Shown: piece after piece, positions 22,551 to 33,838 of the stretch
Layout of the letters: every line of letters starts with the position of its first letter
Numbering within the stretch: the first letter of the stretch is position 1
Source of the DNA: Puccinia triticina
Taxonomy: Eukaryota; Basidiomycota; Pucciniomycetes; Pucciniales; Pucciniaceae
Reading direction: 5' to 3'
Assembly: GCF_026914185.1 (NCBI RefSeq)
Contig: NC_070559.1
Coordinates: forward strand, 4,996,001-5,060,000
DNA: 64,000 bases
The notes under the pieces: generated by a model
Databases searched by the model: none
What the model was told of the DNA's origin: nothing
What the model saw: the letters and a program-made list of their open reading frames with translations, nothing else
Translations under genes and position numbers: made by a program

Positions 22551-22579
22551 GAGTTGCCAGATTCATAATCTAACAAAAA

Positions 22580-23786
22580 TTCCTCCCAATGACCGGGGTC
22601 TTTCACGTTCATTGAGAGGGTTGATTCCTCAATTGAGTTATCCTTAAAGAATGAAACAGTCCTATACAAAATTGCATGAGTTCCTGTGATACTTCCTCAT
22701 AAATTATGACAGACTTCCCATTGACTTCTGAATAATTTATCAATCATTTCCTAATACACATCTGACTGAAATCATACCCAGAAAAGAATAAAATTACAGT
22801 CAGGCACTCTCTGGAGAGTGCGTCAAATTCTCCTCTGGTGAGAGAATTTTCAAAATAAATATTCAAGGGAACCAGGGGTGACTGAAACTCAGGGGGCTAC
22901 CTGAAGGGATTTGAACTGATCCAATACACACAAGGAACACAAAAGAATGATCTCTGTGGCTCAAGAAAAGATGGAAGTGAGGATTAGTCTCTCACCAGAT
23001 CCAGCTCAGTAGGGGTGCAGAAACAAAGAGGTGAACCAATGGTCTTAATTGCTTGTCCATGTTATGGTATATATAGAAAATGTACAAGCAGCTGAGATGT
23101 GGTTGATAGAACAATTAAAATGAAATGAAATGAATATAAAACACTAGAATCTCAGTAGTAGAATAACAAGATATTCAATATCTGTCATAGTCAGAGCACG
23201 TTGTGGTGGTCTGTCTGGTCAGCTATTCAGGAGCATCATCTCCGCTGCCCGCAAGATCAGTGGGATTCTCAGCAAGATTCAAGATCAATACTCACCCCCC
23301 CCCCAAGACATCAAGATCCTCAAGACTTCAAGAATGCCTCATTTCCCCCAATTCTTCTCACTCTCAAAAACTCTGCCTCCTTCAAGATTCTTCCTTCTCC
23401 TTCCACCTCTTTCTATACTCCTTTCCTTTTCTTGGTCTTAACACAGCATGTGCTGTGGGTTTATTATCTGCTTTGTTGGTGGTTCCCTCATTTTCTTGAG
23501 TGTTCCTGTCTCTTCTTTTATATTTTCTTTTCTTTTCTCTGGATCTTCTCTTTCTGTGTTTTCCTTATTTCTTTGTGTTGTATTCTCTTTTCCTGCTTCT
23601 CTTGTCTGTTGTGTGTGTGCGTGCGTGTAGTGCGCGGAGGAGATGATGAAATACATGTGACAGGTCGCCTCCCAGAGTCCAAGCTCATGGAGCTTGGAGG
23701 AAGGGAGTGGCATGCATTCTGATCTGCAGAATACGGTCCATCACGGAGAGTTTATTGATCAGATCATCAGAGTTGAAAAACTCCGC
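22580..23786. other. No gene recognised
   Basis: One more palindrome unit near 22585-22625, then AT-rich sequence. Open frames at 23200-23720 are low-complexity (Phe/Ser/Cys-rich) and match nothing I recognise. CT-rich tract at 23330-23600. Confidence 0.4.
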
Positions 23787-24600
23787 TGTAAGACTCAAAA
23801 GTGGTTGTAAAACCCTTTTGCTGAATGGAGAAGGGGATGATGGAGGTGCAAACTCTGCCCTTCTATACTATCAGATAACAAGACCCACCAAGCTAAGCTT
23901 GGCAAGTTTTAATCAAGTGATAGGTCTGGTCTAGTTCCAGGTGAAGTTGTTCGATGACAGGTATGTGAGAGTTGAGAGGGTTTATGATGATGGAAAGGGT
24001 GAAAGTTGACTTGATGTTTCTGGTGGGGGTTGAACACAGGTCCTTGAGAGGGTGATATAAGAATTTGAGAAGAGTGCCTGGACTGAGAAGGGTATATGTC
24101 TCAGTTGGGAGTTGAACCAAGAACCGGGTAACTTGTGACAGGTGTGTGATATGCAACCAGGAGATATGAGAGTATGAGAATATGAGAGTGAGCTCAGTGG
24201 TTATTGCCGATGAGAGGGATGATATGGTAATGTTATAAAGTGTAGGGGTGATGATAAAGGCTAATGGGTGATATCTGTATAACTGGTGGGTACTGAACTG
24301 GGGGAGAGAGCTCCTTATATAGACAAATGTGAGGGATTTTAGCTACAAGGGGGACCCTGGATGAGGGATTTTAGCTGGTGGGCTGCGTACAAGTGGTGTC
24401 AGAAGATACTAAATACAGGCAGAAAGTGGGGTGAGAAATGAAAGATGATGTCATACTAATGCAAGGAGTGCATAAACGAAGTGGGGAAATTTCAAATACA
24501 GAAGAAATGGGGTTGGTCCCCTGCATAAGCAGTGGAGATAAGAGGGATAGAAAAGAGTATGTGTTTGGCTGGGGCTGAGTAGGTGTATACCTGGGAAAGG
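23787..24600 (-). repeat. Diverged LTR-like repeat related to family A, minus orientation
   Basis: The first 150 bases (TGTAAGACTCAAAAGTGG..., ...GGGATGATGGA..., ...ATAACAAGACCCACCAAG) match the start of 20180-21124 and, inverted, the end of 30509-31483. Beyond that it diverges. B-box-like motifs on minus near 24025 and 24110. Right boundary approximate. Confidence 0.5.
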
Positions 24601-24878
24601 GGACTTGAGGGGTGTGACAGGTTGATGTCTGCTTACAGGAGCGTAGCGGATGTGGGACTGGTCCATGGAGCGGCGCCCAATGAACCCACATCAAGCGGAG
24701 CCAGACAGCGCGACAGCACTGTGGCTGTGGGGCAGACCCACAACGGGGCAACCCCCGCACAAAGTTTCAGGCCAAGCCGAACTTAGAATACCTAAGATCC
24801 AACGCCAGAACTTTTTAGGTCCAATTGCCGGAAATTTCACCGCAGTCAACACCGCTTGAGGAAAATTTTTGCCAAACC

Positions 24879-26568
24879 ATGACCGACCGCCGTCAAGAGA
24901 TCAGCGATCAGTTCAAACAAATGGCACAGGCGAGCGCAGACAAGAACCCGGAAAGCGAAGACCAACTCTCCCAGCAAATAGTCAAAGATACCCTCACCAG
25001 CAAAGCCCCAAAACCAAAGAAAACTAAAGCAATCGCCCCAACAGACAGGACGACTCGAGCTTCCTCCAAGACCCCAATGGAGGCCACACCAACAGGTTCC
25101 TCCACCCCGAGGGAAGGCCCACCAGCCAGCGGAGCATTACCTGATCCAATGGAAGGCCCGTTGGCCAGCGGCGAGAGTACCAGACCAGGTGATACAACAG
25201 GCACAGCTACCGTTGCAGAGCGCTATAAAGGCTTGCTAGGCAACTCGTCAAACAAGAGACAAGCCGGTAAGAGTGATCCTTTGGTCCAGACATCAGTACA
25301 CACCGAATAAGATACTAAGCCTTGACGCACTACTGTGACCAACTGTAGATGCTAATCTTGCCAACCCCGGCGAGATCGAGCTCCTCAGCCCATCGAAGCG
25401 CCAGGACACCGGTGCACGGAGCGAGGACCTGTTGACGGAGATGGTCAGGCAAGGACTCGCCGCGGAAGAGAAGGGCAACAAAGCCCTGGCTTTGATGTAC
25501 TTCAACATCAGCTCAGGACTTGGGAAGCAAGGCCGAGAACCGTCAGGAGGAGCCGGGGAGGACCTCCAAACCACTCAACCGAGCCGTACCGGCCCCCAAC
25601 CAACGGAGAAGGCAACCCAAAACCTTCTTATGGCAGTACCCACTCCCAACCCAGTAGAGGACCCGTCATGGGGCCTCATAACCCCCGTCGGACCCGCCGA
25701 TGCAATGCCCGGAGGCATCATCTTTGACGATGCCGCGAGGCCAGCCAGCCATGACGTCGGTTTCACACCCTTCTTCGAGAGAAACCTACGGGAGCTACGG
25801 AGCCCCCTGCCACTCATGATCTTCAATGAGGTGTGGCAGGATAAGGCTATCATCCACTACGCCAAGAAGCGGTCGAAAGCGGATGAGAATAACACGGATA
25901 AATATAGGTACACGGGATACTCCTACCTGTGCGAGTACACCCAGACCTACGCCGAGCGGTCAATAAATCATCAAGGGTTTCACGCAGCCCTGCTCCGGAT
26001 ATGCAACTACCCGAAGTTTGCGAGCTGGCTCCTAGGTCACAAGCGGATCTGCGATCAACTTGTGACGCAGTACGGTTTCATGACGGGTCTCAGGTATGAT
26101 ATCAACGTCAGAATGAACGCCTTCGCCCATTGTGTGGTAATACCAGGAGGCCAGGTGTCGATTACCAACATCTCGGTGCGCAACGAAGAGATTGCGCAAA
26201 AGATCATTGCTCGGACACGGAAATTCGATGAGATCGATTTCACTGAGAACCCGTACGCGAAAGGAGGAGAAAGGAAAACTTGGGACCCTGTCACAGGCCG
26301 CGATCCGACAAAAACTGATGGACAGGCAAACACCAGCGGGACAGCGGCGAAGGGCAACAGAGGGAACCATCAACCAGGCAGGGGACAAGGCAACCAAAAC
26401 CGGGGCCAGTCACCGGATCGTGGACAAGGTTTGGGGCGCCAACCGAGGTCTCAAGGCTACAAAGGCAGCCAATGGGACAACGGGTACAACGAACGAGAGA
26501 ACAATTGGGCCCATGATTGCAACAACAATTGGGGGAATGACCGCGGCAAAGGGCGGGGACACAACTAG
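24879..26568 (+). CDS. gag-like protein of the DIRS-like element
   Basis: Exons 24879-25266 and 25349-26568; the 82-bp intron has a GTAAG donor and splicing restores one frame (535 residues). The start ATG at 24879 gives MTDRRQEISDQFKQM; an in-frame ATG further upstream (24825) is possible. The N-terminal half is Pro/Thr/Ser-rich. The central conserved block is YRYTGYSYLCEYTQTYAERS...NHQGFHAALLRICNYPKFAS and YGFMTGLRYDINVRMNAFAH, which I associate with gag of basidiomycete DIRS-like elements. The C-terminus is Gly/Arg/Asn-rich, suiting RNA binding, with no CCHC knuckle. Intact in this copy. Confidence 0.72.
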
Positions 26569-26832
26569 TAAGGCAATGCTACTTCCTTGCCTGCTTAGCA
26601 ATCACAGGAGATGTTACGGGCTACACACACCCCCCCCCCCATCCCCCTTTGTTTAGCCATATTATTTTCACAGCTGTCCAACCCCAAAGCCCCCCCCCCC
26701 CCCCCTCACTGATTGTTGTTAGAAGACGAATTTGATTTCTGATTTCTATATCTATCCGCGCAATTATAGCCAGATGTGGTGGGACAAACCGTGCCAAACT
26801 GAGTCCCACAAGCCCCCTGGGTCAACTAGTGT

Positions 26833-28518
26833 TGTGGTAAGGAAACCGACAACAGAGAGACAACAGATGAGGTGGCCAACCACAGTATATTTGAGATGAA
26901 CATCTCAGAGTGGGAAAAAGCCCTCCGTAAATGGGACCTGCTTCCTGAATTCGCCGACGTTATCCGCGGCTTTGCAAAAGGGTTTGACCAAGGGATACCC
27001 CATCACGTAGTGGAAGGCCCCGACCCGTTTTACTCCCCACCAAACCATGACTCGGCATGGCAGGCAAAGGTGAAGATCCAGGAGTCCATTAAGAAAGAAC
27101 TCGCAGCGGGCCGGATGTTTGGCCCCTTTAGCCCGGAGGAAGTCCTCAAGCACTTCAAGTTCTTTAGGACCAGTCCGCTGGGTGCAGTCATCAATGGCAA
27201 CGGTTCACTCAGACCAATCAACGATCTCTCCTTCTCACACGGTAGGCAAGGTGTACCCTCAGTGAATTCATTTGTGGAATCATCCGACTTTACGACCACT
27301 TGGGACAACTTCAACATCATAGCCAAATTTATTCGAGAGCTACAGGAACCGGTCCTACTCGCCATCTTTGACTGGGAAAAGGCCCATCGCCAGATCCCGA
27401 CAGCGCCGGAGCAATGGCCGTACCTCATGGTACGGACATTCGAAGACGAGCTACTATTAGACACCAGAATTACTTTTGGCGGGGTCGCCGGATGTGGTAC
27501 GTTTGGTAGACCAGCGGACGCCTGGAAGAAATAGATGATGCGGGAGTTGGACGTACTCACCATCTTTAGATGGGTTGACAATAACATGTTTGTGAAAAGC
27601 GCCGAATCCACCGTAGAAATGGCCGAAATAGTGAAGAGATCGGACCAGCTCAGAGTTAAAACAAATCTGGAGAAGTTCTTGCCCTTCCTGACGGAACAGA
27701 AATATGTTGGGTTCATCTGGAACGGAGAAAAGAAAACGGTGCGACTTCCGGCAGAGAAACTGAAGAAACGGATCAAGCAGATTAGAGTATACACAGAGCT
27801 AGGGGCCAAGTTCAGGTACGCGGAGGTCGAGATACTGGTTGGCCGACTTAATCACGTGTCGTACATGTTACCGCAGCTACGCTGCTATCTATGCAGCCTG
27901 TATAAATGGCTAATGAAATGGATAGACCGGAGCTCACAGAGACCTGTCCCGGACGACGTGAATGAGGACCTGCACGAGTGGCTGTCAACTCTTCTCAGCT
28001 TTGATACTACACGACTCATTGCAAACCCGGACCCAACTGAGATTGGCTGGGTAGGTGACGTGTCAACAAAATTTGGAATTGGGGTGCTAATTGGCCGCAA
28101 ATGGGTCCAATTCCGCCTGCGGTCAGCGGAACGGCTAGGAAAGGGGTTATGCAAGGACTCCAAAAAAGAACGAATCGCACGACTAGAAACCATTGCCGTC
28201 AGACTGGGGTTAATGATGCTGATAAAGATGGGAGCAAAAGGAAGAAAGACATTTATTGTGTGGACCGACAATTCGACAACAGAATACGTCATCCTCAAAA
28301 GGAAATCCGGGGACAGTTTCGTCAACTCGGAGTGGAAAATCATCCAGAAGACGCTTATTGAACACCAAATCAACCTCGTCGCAAAACGGGTCGTCTCGGC
28401 GGAAAACCGCGCCGACGCGCTATCCAGAGGAATCAGGGATGGTCACAGAGGGAGAGATCAAATGATCATTGAAATCCCACGAGACCTTGAAGAGCTAATA
28501 ACACAAGTTGAACACTAA
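26833..28518 (+). pseudogene. Reverse transcriptase-RNase H of the DIRS-like element, one amber stop
   Basis: One frame runs from about 26833 to 28518, interrupted only by TAG at 27532-27534. RT blocks in order: SPLGAVINGNGSLRPINDLS, FDWEKAHRQIP, TFGGVAGCGTFGRPADAW, then FRWVDNNMFVK at the catalytic box. Canonical text there is VDD, so the second catalytic Asp is replaced by Asn (GAC AAT). RNase H keeps its acidic set: WVGDVSTKFG, RLETIAVRLG, VWTDNSTTEY, ENRADALSRG. The start is unclear because no ATG leads the frame; a spliced or fused upstream exon is possible. Amber stop and Asn substitution together suggest an inactive copy. Confidence 0.8.
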
Positions 28519-29564
28519 AAAGATAAATGCAATGAATATTGAAGGAACCACGGCAGCATACACCGCGGACAGTGGCAGCGCTGAGGGATGGGTATAGGCA
28601 CGGAGCCGGGATCAGGCTACCCCTGAGCTGTGGGAGCGGGCTCCGGCCTTTTGGGGATCTCTGTGCTAAGGCAAGAGAGACCAAAGCTACCCAAGAGTTA
28701 TGTCCCCAAAGGAGAGAGAAAAAAAGGTTCTCTACTCAAAGGTCTCCTCTTCTATTTCCCCAGAAAGAAAGGGGAACTCTCCCTGACCGGGCGTTCCGGC
28801 AGGGAAGAGAAAGTATAGGAGAGAGAGAAAGAAACAGACTCCCCTCAGCCCGTACCGGGCAGACTTGAGGTGCTACCGGTGTAGTTCCTGGGTCTGCCCA
28901 AGCAAACCCTAAGGGGTTGCGCCCGCCTAGTAGGCACGGCCCAAACCAAAGGCCTTAGGCGTCTTTTCTACACCTCACCTCACACGTGAATGTGTAAAAT
29001 TCACAACTCTGTCACACCCGTGACACTTCCCATTCCACGTTCTCTTCCTCATCCCGTCTCTTTCCATTTTCCTCCCTCTTTTCTTTCCTTATCCCCGATC
29101 TCCTGAAACATCAACTATCCTCGATAACATCAAACCACTTCCTCGACTTCAACCTCAAATCCACTTCCTCAACTTCAACCTCAACACCTTCAATACTCAC
29201 AACCTCTACTCACTTCTTCACTCTCTTCTTTCCCTATCTCTCATTCTCATCTCAAACTGTTCCTTCTTCTTGTCTGGTGAGATATTACCCTCAGATTACT
29301 CCTATCCTCAGATCAACTACCCAACTAGCCTCTGCACTCTCTGTCCTCGCCCCCAGTTCTTCAATACTCTCTCAGCCATATCTTTTATGTCTCTGCTCGT
29401 CAAACTGTTGGTTTCTATTCTCTTCTCAATTCCTCTTTCAATCTCACATGTTCTTCATTTTCTAAATTGTTTCTTTCCAGTGTGTCGGTTTCATTTAGGC
29501 AATAAATCTTAAATCACAATTCTTTTAGAATGCCCAGCTGTGAAATGGATGACTGGGGCTGGCC
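28519..29564. other. 3' part of DIRS-like element and unassigned sequence
   Basis: GC-rich to about 28990, then CT-rich, AT-richer DNA without recognisable genes. A short inverted GTCACACCC/GTGACA phrase lies at about 29012-29026. Confidence 0.4.
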
Positions 29565-29782
29565 GCACTGCCAGCATATTTGGCGAGGATGAAGTCATCC
29601 CAGTTTAACTGGGATGCACTCAACCAATTTAAATTTGGTTGATCTCAACTGATGAAGTACAAATCCAAGGGACCCCCCTTGGTTTTACATTTCATTGGTT
29701 GAGATCAACCCATTTAAGATTGGTTGAGTGCATCCCAGTTAAAATTGGATGACTTCATCCTAGCCAAATATGCTGGCAGTGC
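29565..29782. mobile_element. Hairpin MITE of 218 bp (near-perfect inverted repeat)
   Basis: Left arm GCACTGCCAGCATATTTGGC... and right arm are inverted along about 90 bp each, broken by a short loop around AAATCCAAGGGACC. Only a few mismatches. Transcription would give a long hairpin. Target duplication not evident. Confidence 0.8.
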
Positions 29783-30508
29783 CGTGTCCATGAGGGTCCA
29801 AGAGGGTGTAACTTCCAATTCAGTGGGGTTCCAGTGACGCTTCCAGTGGTGAATAGGGGTAAAATTGGCCGTAAAATTCATTTCTGAGGTCCATTTGGTT
29901 GTATCTTGAGGCGTATTGTGAGTAAATATGTAGTATAGAAAAAACGTTTGATTTTTCACTTTTCCGTCTACCACACCGCATCACCTTCATCAGTTATCAC
30001 CATCTAGTTCTACATCAGTCTTCCTTCTCTTTCTGAAGAAAACTCTGCATCCTATTATCAAACAAAACAAAGGCTGCTGAGGATCAAATACCACAGCAAA
30101 CATCTCAAAACCACCAACCCCCAAAGCTATCACTGATCCGGCTCCGCTCATCACTCCGGACCACCACCAGAGGGCAGCTCTCAAAGCACCTTCCCCTCGC
30201 ACAACTGCCACTGCCTAGCACGGACAGGAGTCCCTCAACGTGTACACACAAGAGAATATTAGTATTCAGGAAAGCCAAAAGTATAATCTAAAACAGGGAA
30301 CAAGGTCTACAAGTTAAGTAAGAAAAGCAGCATGACATGAATAAAAGACAACATACTGGGTGAGCTGTGCATAATAAGGTGGGACAAGGATTTCAGGGAT
30401 ACTAGATGAGAGAAGTATGAGAAAAATCATAAAGGAGACAGAAGGCAACCAGTGGGGGCCAGAGGCCAAAAACTCAACACTACTGGAAATGACACAATGT
30501 GGTGACGC
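29783..30508. other. No gene seen
   Basis: Mixed sequence without family text; short open frames only. Confidence 0.4.
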
Positions 30509-31483
30509 TGTAATATTTATTCCTGTGTTTCTATACAGAGAAATATAAAAAAATCCTTTTCTTCTTTAAACATGAAAGATATTGTAAAATTAACCCCAGA
30601 AATGGACTTTTCACACGAAATACCCTACAGTCACCCACTGGAATGACCCCTCTATCTCCACTGGTTTAGGAGTTACACAGATTTCAACCTATTGCAGGGA
30701 ATGTTTCTCTTTCTTGTTTTTCTTCAATCTGACTTTCCATTAAATATGCATACTTTCACTTGTATTTATAATACCCTGTCATGGGGTTGTACCCTTTCTG
30801 TTGTAGGTAGCACCCTGTTTCCTTAGGGTAGGCCCATTTGAGGCTGTGCTCCTGTCAAACTATATGTTGTAGGGATGTACCCCATTAGCTATTTAGCCCA
30901 CCAAATCCTGTTCCCCTGGAGCTAAACTCCCTCACCCATGGGTATAAAAGTAGGCCTCTCTCCAGCCATTTGTTCCTCATGCTGGCAATTCCCCCCTCAT
31001 CACACCATATCACTCCACATCACACCCAATTATATACTACCTACAATTTCATCTCATTACCCTTACAAGTGCAATAAAAGTCTAACACATTTTTCTTGTC
31101 ATCAATAAACAAGTGCCTAGTGCCAGTACCCTTACCTTGGTTCCAATCCTGGTTGAAGCATAGTGTTCCCACACCCTTCACGCCTCACCTGAGCCAACCT
31201 TGGTTCCATCCTCACTCTTGAAATTGATAACAATACCTCATCCAACCTCAGTTCAATTCTCCCTCTTCACATATTCATCACCAACACTCATTAAAACTCC
31301 ATATTACACACACATTGATCAAACAACTTCATCTTGAACCAACAATCCTATCATGTGATTATCAATTGCCAAGATTACCTTGGTGGGTATTGTTATCTGG
31401 TAGGAAGAAGGGCAGAGCTTGCAACTCTACCATCCCCTTCTCCATTCAGCAAAAGGGTTTCACAACCACTTTTGAGTATTACA
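30509..31483 (+). repeat. Solo LTR-like repeat (family A), 975 bp
   Basis: Ends TGTAATA and TATTACA form an inverted TG..CA pair. Reverse-complement copy at 20180-21124 and relatives at 23787 and 62815. It holds three B-box-like motifs: GGTTCCAATCC (31139), GGTTCCATCC (31202) and GTTCAATTCT (31251). TATAAAAG at about 30943 could be a promoter. Flanking 5-mers do not match, so target duplication is lost or the ends are misjudged. Confidence 0.62.
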
Positions 31484-31987
31484 AGGGAGTCCCCAACGTG
31501 ATTGGATAACCTTGTTTGATCTGTAGATATGTGCTTCAGGAATTGGCTTTGTAGGGGCTGTGAGCCTTTGTCTAAGTGAAAACAGGACACAAGGAAGTGG
31601 GAAGGCACTGCTTTTATTTCTTGGGATAAAGAGCTATAAAAATAAATAGTGAAAGAGAGAGATATGATCAGGAGGTGGTCTATCTTTTCTTTGTAAGAGG
31701 ATCCTCAAATTCAACTTGAAAAAGCTGGAAAAGTTGTAAGGACAGCTGTGCCAGACCAAAATGGGTTACAGCCTCCGCCCACACCAAGGATATGGTGGGG
31801 AGACACAGAAAAGTAAACTAATCTGCTCTGATTTTCAGTAGGATTAACAGAGTAACCTTGATCTTGAGTGGATTTGAGGTGAAGAGGAATAAAGAAGAAA
31901 CAATCAAGAGACACAGAGTTTCACTCTGGGATAAGCAAGGTTCAAAGAAATAATATACTTACTGTCAATATTCTAGGTGCCTGTGAT

Positions 31988-32318
31988 CAACGGTGGGCCG
32001 CTACGCTAAAATATCCGTAGCGTGCGCTATCCGCTAGTTTAGTGTTGCGTAGTTCCTGACACAGTGCCGGTAGCTGTAGCGCCCTCTACGGGCCACTACG
32101 CTACACTAAGGGGCGCTAACAGTGCTATCAGCTGTTTTAGCGCTTGAATAGCACTGCTAGCGCTGATAGCGGCGGTAGAGGCCCTGTAGTTTCAAGGGGT
32201 GCCTGTTAGCAGTAGCAGGCAATCACTGTCTGCTAACAGAAAACCCCGTCATTTGTAGTTTAGATCCGCTACGCTGCGCTGAGATACAGACTTAATGTAT
32301 CGTAGCGGCCCACCGTTG
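31988..32318. mobile_element. Short CAAC-ended element, 331 bp, 7-bp duplication CTGTGAT
   Basis: Ends CAACGGTGGGCCGCTACG inverted at both sides; CTGTGAT at 31981-31987 and 32319-32325. The interior is rich in GCTAGCG/GCTACGC words. Same end type as 13169-13645. Confidence 0.85.
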
Positions 32319-32330
32319 CTGTGATGGGAG

Positions 32331-32651
32331 CAATGGTGCAGCAAATACTATACGTGTATTTGTATATGGCATGTATTGTATTGTTTTGTATAGCATATAC
32401 ATGGTATTTGTATTTTATTTTTTTGCCAATACAATACAATGTATTTTTTGCATAATTTATTGCCCTCCCCAAATGTAATATTTTGTGGATTGGCACGTTC
32501 AATACATTTTTTTTGGAATGTATTGTATTGTATTGGGTGACCAATGCAATACAAATACGCCAAGACATTTTGTATTCAAAAATAAATACAATACAAAGCA
32601 TATGCCTATACAATAAACGTATTGCATTTGTTAAATTTTGTTTCACCATTG
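32331..32651. mobile_element. Short CAA-ended element, 321 bp, built of AATAC words
   Basis: Ends CAATGGTGCAGCAAA and, inverted, CAATGGTGAAACAAA. Flanks ATGGGAG (32324-32330) and ATGGTAG (32652-32658) form a 7-bp duplication with one mismatch. The interior is mostly TATTG/CAATA words. It starts 12 bp after the preceding element ends, and its duplication overlaps that element's by two bases. Confidence 0.75.
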
Positions 32652-32659
32652 ATGGTAGG

Positions 32660-33473
32660 TGTACTGGGAGTGTGGTATCCTCTTTGGGGTGATCCTGGGC
32701 TATCTAGGGGTGTGGTTTTGGTTTTCTGAAGTCTGTGCATCCTCCTAATGCAAGGGGAATCCTTAATTCAAAAATTCTCATAGTTTGCTTATGTAATTAC
32801 ATATGTACGTGTGGTTGGTGTGCCTGGTAGCGCTTACACGTCACTGCTGTGCATGTGTGCCACAACTCAAGAACCCATGGAAGGAGTAGAGTTACAAAGA
32901 AGTGGTGAGTTGTAACTAGGGTTAAAATTGCATGGGGAAACAGAATCAGGAGTTAAAACAAGGATATCAGATTAAAAAGATGTGAAGTAATTCATATGTG
33001 AAAAGGTAGAAAAGGCAGACTTTAGGTCAGCTGCGCTGACTCTAAGGATGACAGGGGCTTTCTGGGGTCCTCCCAGTACTCAACCCAACTTGCCCAATCT
33101 AATACTTACACTTTATACATAATTGATTGAAAGCCTCAAAAGCTAAATCTCCCTGCAAAAAATCCATCCTTTTCAATGGGTCTAGATGGATATCTGACAT
33201 GAAGGTTGCAGATTAGAATAGAAGTCATCCATTGCCTTTTTTTTTGGAGTGTAAAATTGGCTTCACAATTTGACAAATTCCTGAAGTCCCCATGCTAGCA
33301 ACTTTAGTACACTGTTGCCTTTGCAGAGGAATCTTTATTACATAAGCTCAGTGCCAGGAGGAACTACATTTGGGATAGGGGGTTGCATAGGCATACACCA
33401 CAAGTACCTCTTTCAAAGCTGCCATCCATTTTGTTTATACCAGGCATTCAAAGAGGGGCATATCTAAATTCCA
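32660..33473. other. No gene seen
   Basis: Intergenic or old repeat sequence upstream of the copia element. No family text on either strand. Confidence 0.4.
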
Positions 33474-33478
33474 TTGAC

Positions 33479-33838
33479 TGTTGAGCTAGTTCACATAGTG
33501 TTTTATCTCTCTTTTCCATTTCCGCCTCCGCGTCCGTATGCCACACACATGTCACTCTGTTGTTAGTCACCTTTCACACATCCTCATGTACACCTGAGAC
33601 AGCGGGTGTGGAAGAACCTTTTCCTCATCCTTCCACACCCACCGCACACTCAACCCGCCTCGTGCCCGCTGATCAGGTATGCTTTGTTTCTTGTTTCTCT
33701 TTTCTTCTCATTCTCTCTCTCCTCACTTCTTTCTTTGTATGATGATTTGTCTTACCCACGCAATCCACATCCTTCCACACCCACCGCACACTCGACCCGC
33801 CTCGTGCCCGCTGTCATCAGCACTTGTTCAGCTTATCA
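33479..33838 (+). repeat. 5' LTR of the copia element
   Basis: 360 bp, TGTTGAGCTAG to CAGCTTATCA. Contains a duplicated phrase CATCCTTCCACACCCACCGCACACTC...CCCGCCTCGTGCCCGCTG. Confidence 0.95.

Larger units (their letters stand above)
21465..22575 (-). mobile_element. TRIM-like miniature LTR element with tRNA-like sequence in the LTR
   Basis: LTR1 21465-21575 (111 bp) begins TGTCAGAAAAGAAATGG and ends CATAATCTAACA; LTR2 begins identically at 21671 and ends identically at 22575 but is enlarged by an insertion of about 790 bp (21757-22550). The 95-bp interior has no coding capacity. Flanks are CAAAT (21460-21464) and AAAAT (22576-22580), a 5-bp duplication with one mismatch. Read on minus, a purine run GGGAGGA precedes one LTR, like a polypurine tract. 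This reading depends on accepting the insertion in LTR2. Confidence 0.68.
24620..28990 (+). mobile_element. DIRS-like retroelement (gag and RT-RNase H; no recombinase seen)
   Basis: A gag-like gene is followed by a reverse transcriptase-RNase H gene of the DIRS/Ngaro type, recognised by NDLSFSHGRQG, the FDWEKAHRQIP region and the NRADALSRG ending. No protease or DDE integrase text occurs, as expected of DIRS-like elements. A tyrosine recombinase should be present but is not found. Flanking GC-rich segments (24720-24760 and 28860-28930) share GGCAGACCC in inverted order, possibly terminal repeats. Boundaries are approximate. Confidence 0.7.

Noticed and set aside
23201..23722. 173-codon Phe/Cys/Ser-rich frame as a secreted small cysteine-rich protein
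   Set aside because: No convincing signal peptide start, composition follows a CT/TTTC-rich tract, and neighbours are repeats.
24825..25310. Separate small gene ahead of the DIRS-like gag
   Set aside because: A GTAAG donor at 25267 and AG at 25348 splice it in frame to the gag block, so it is exon 1 of that gene.
20180..31483. The two family A LTR copies as the pair of one retrotransposon
   Set aside because: They are in opposite orientation, whereas LTRs of one element are direct repeats.
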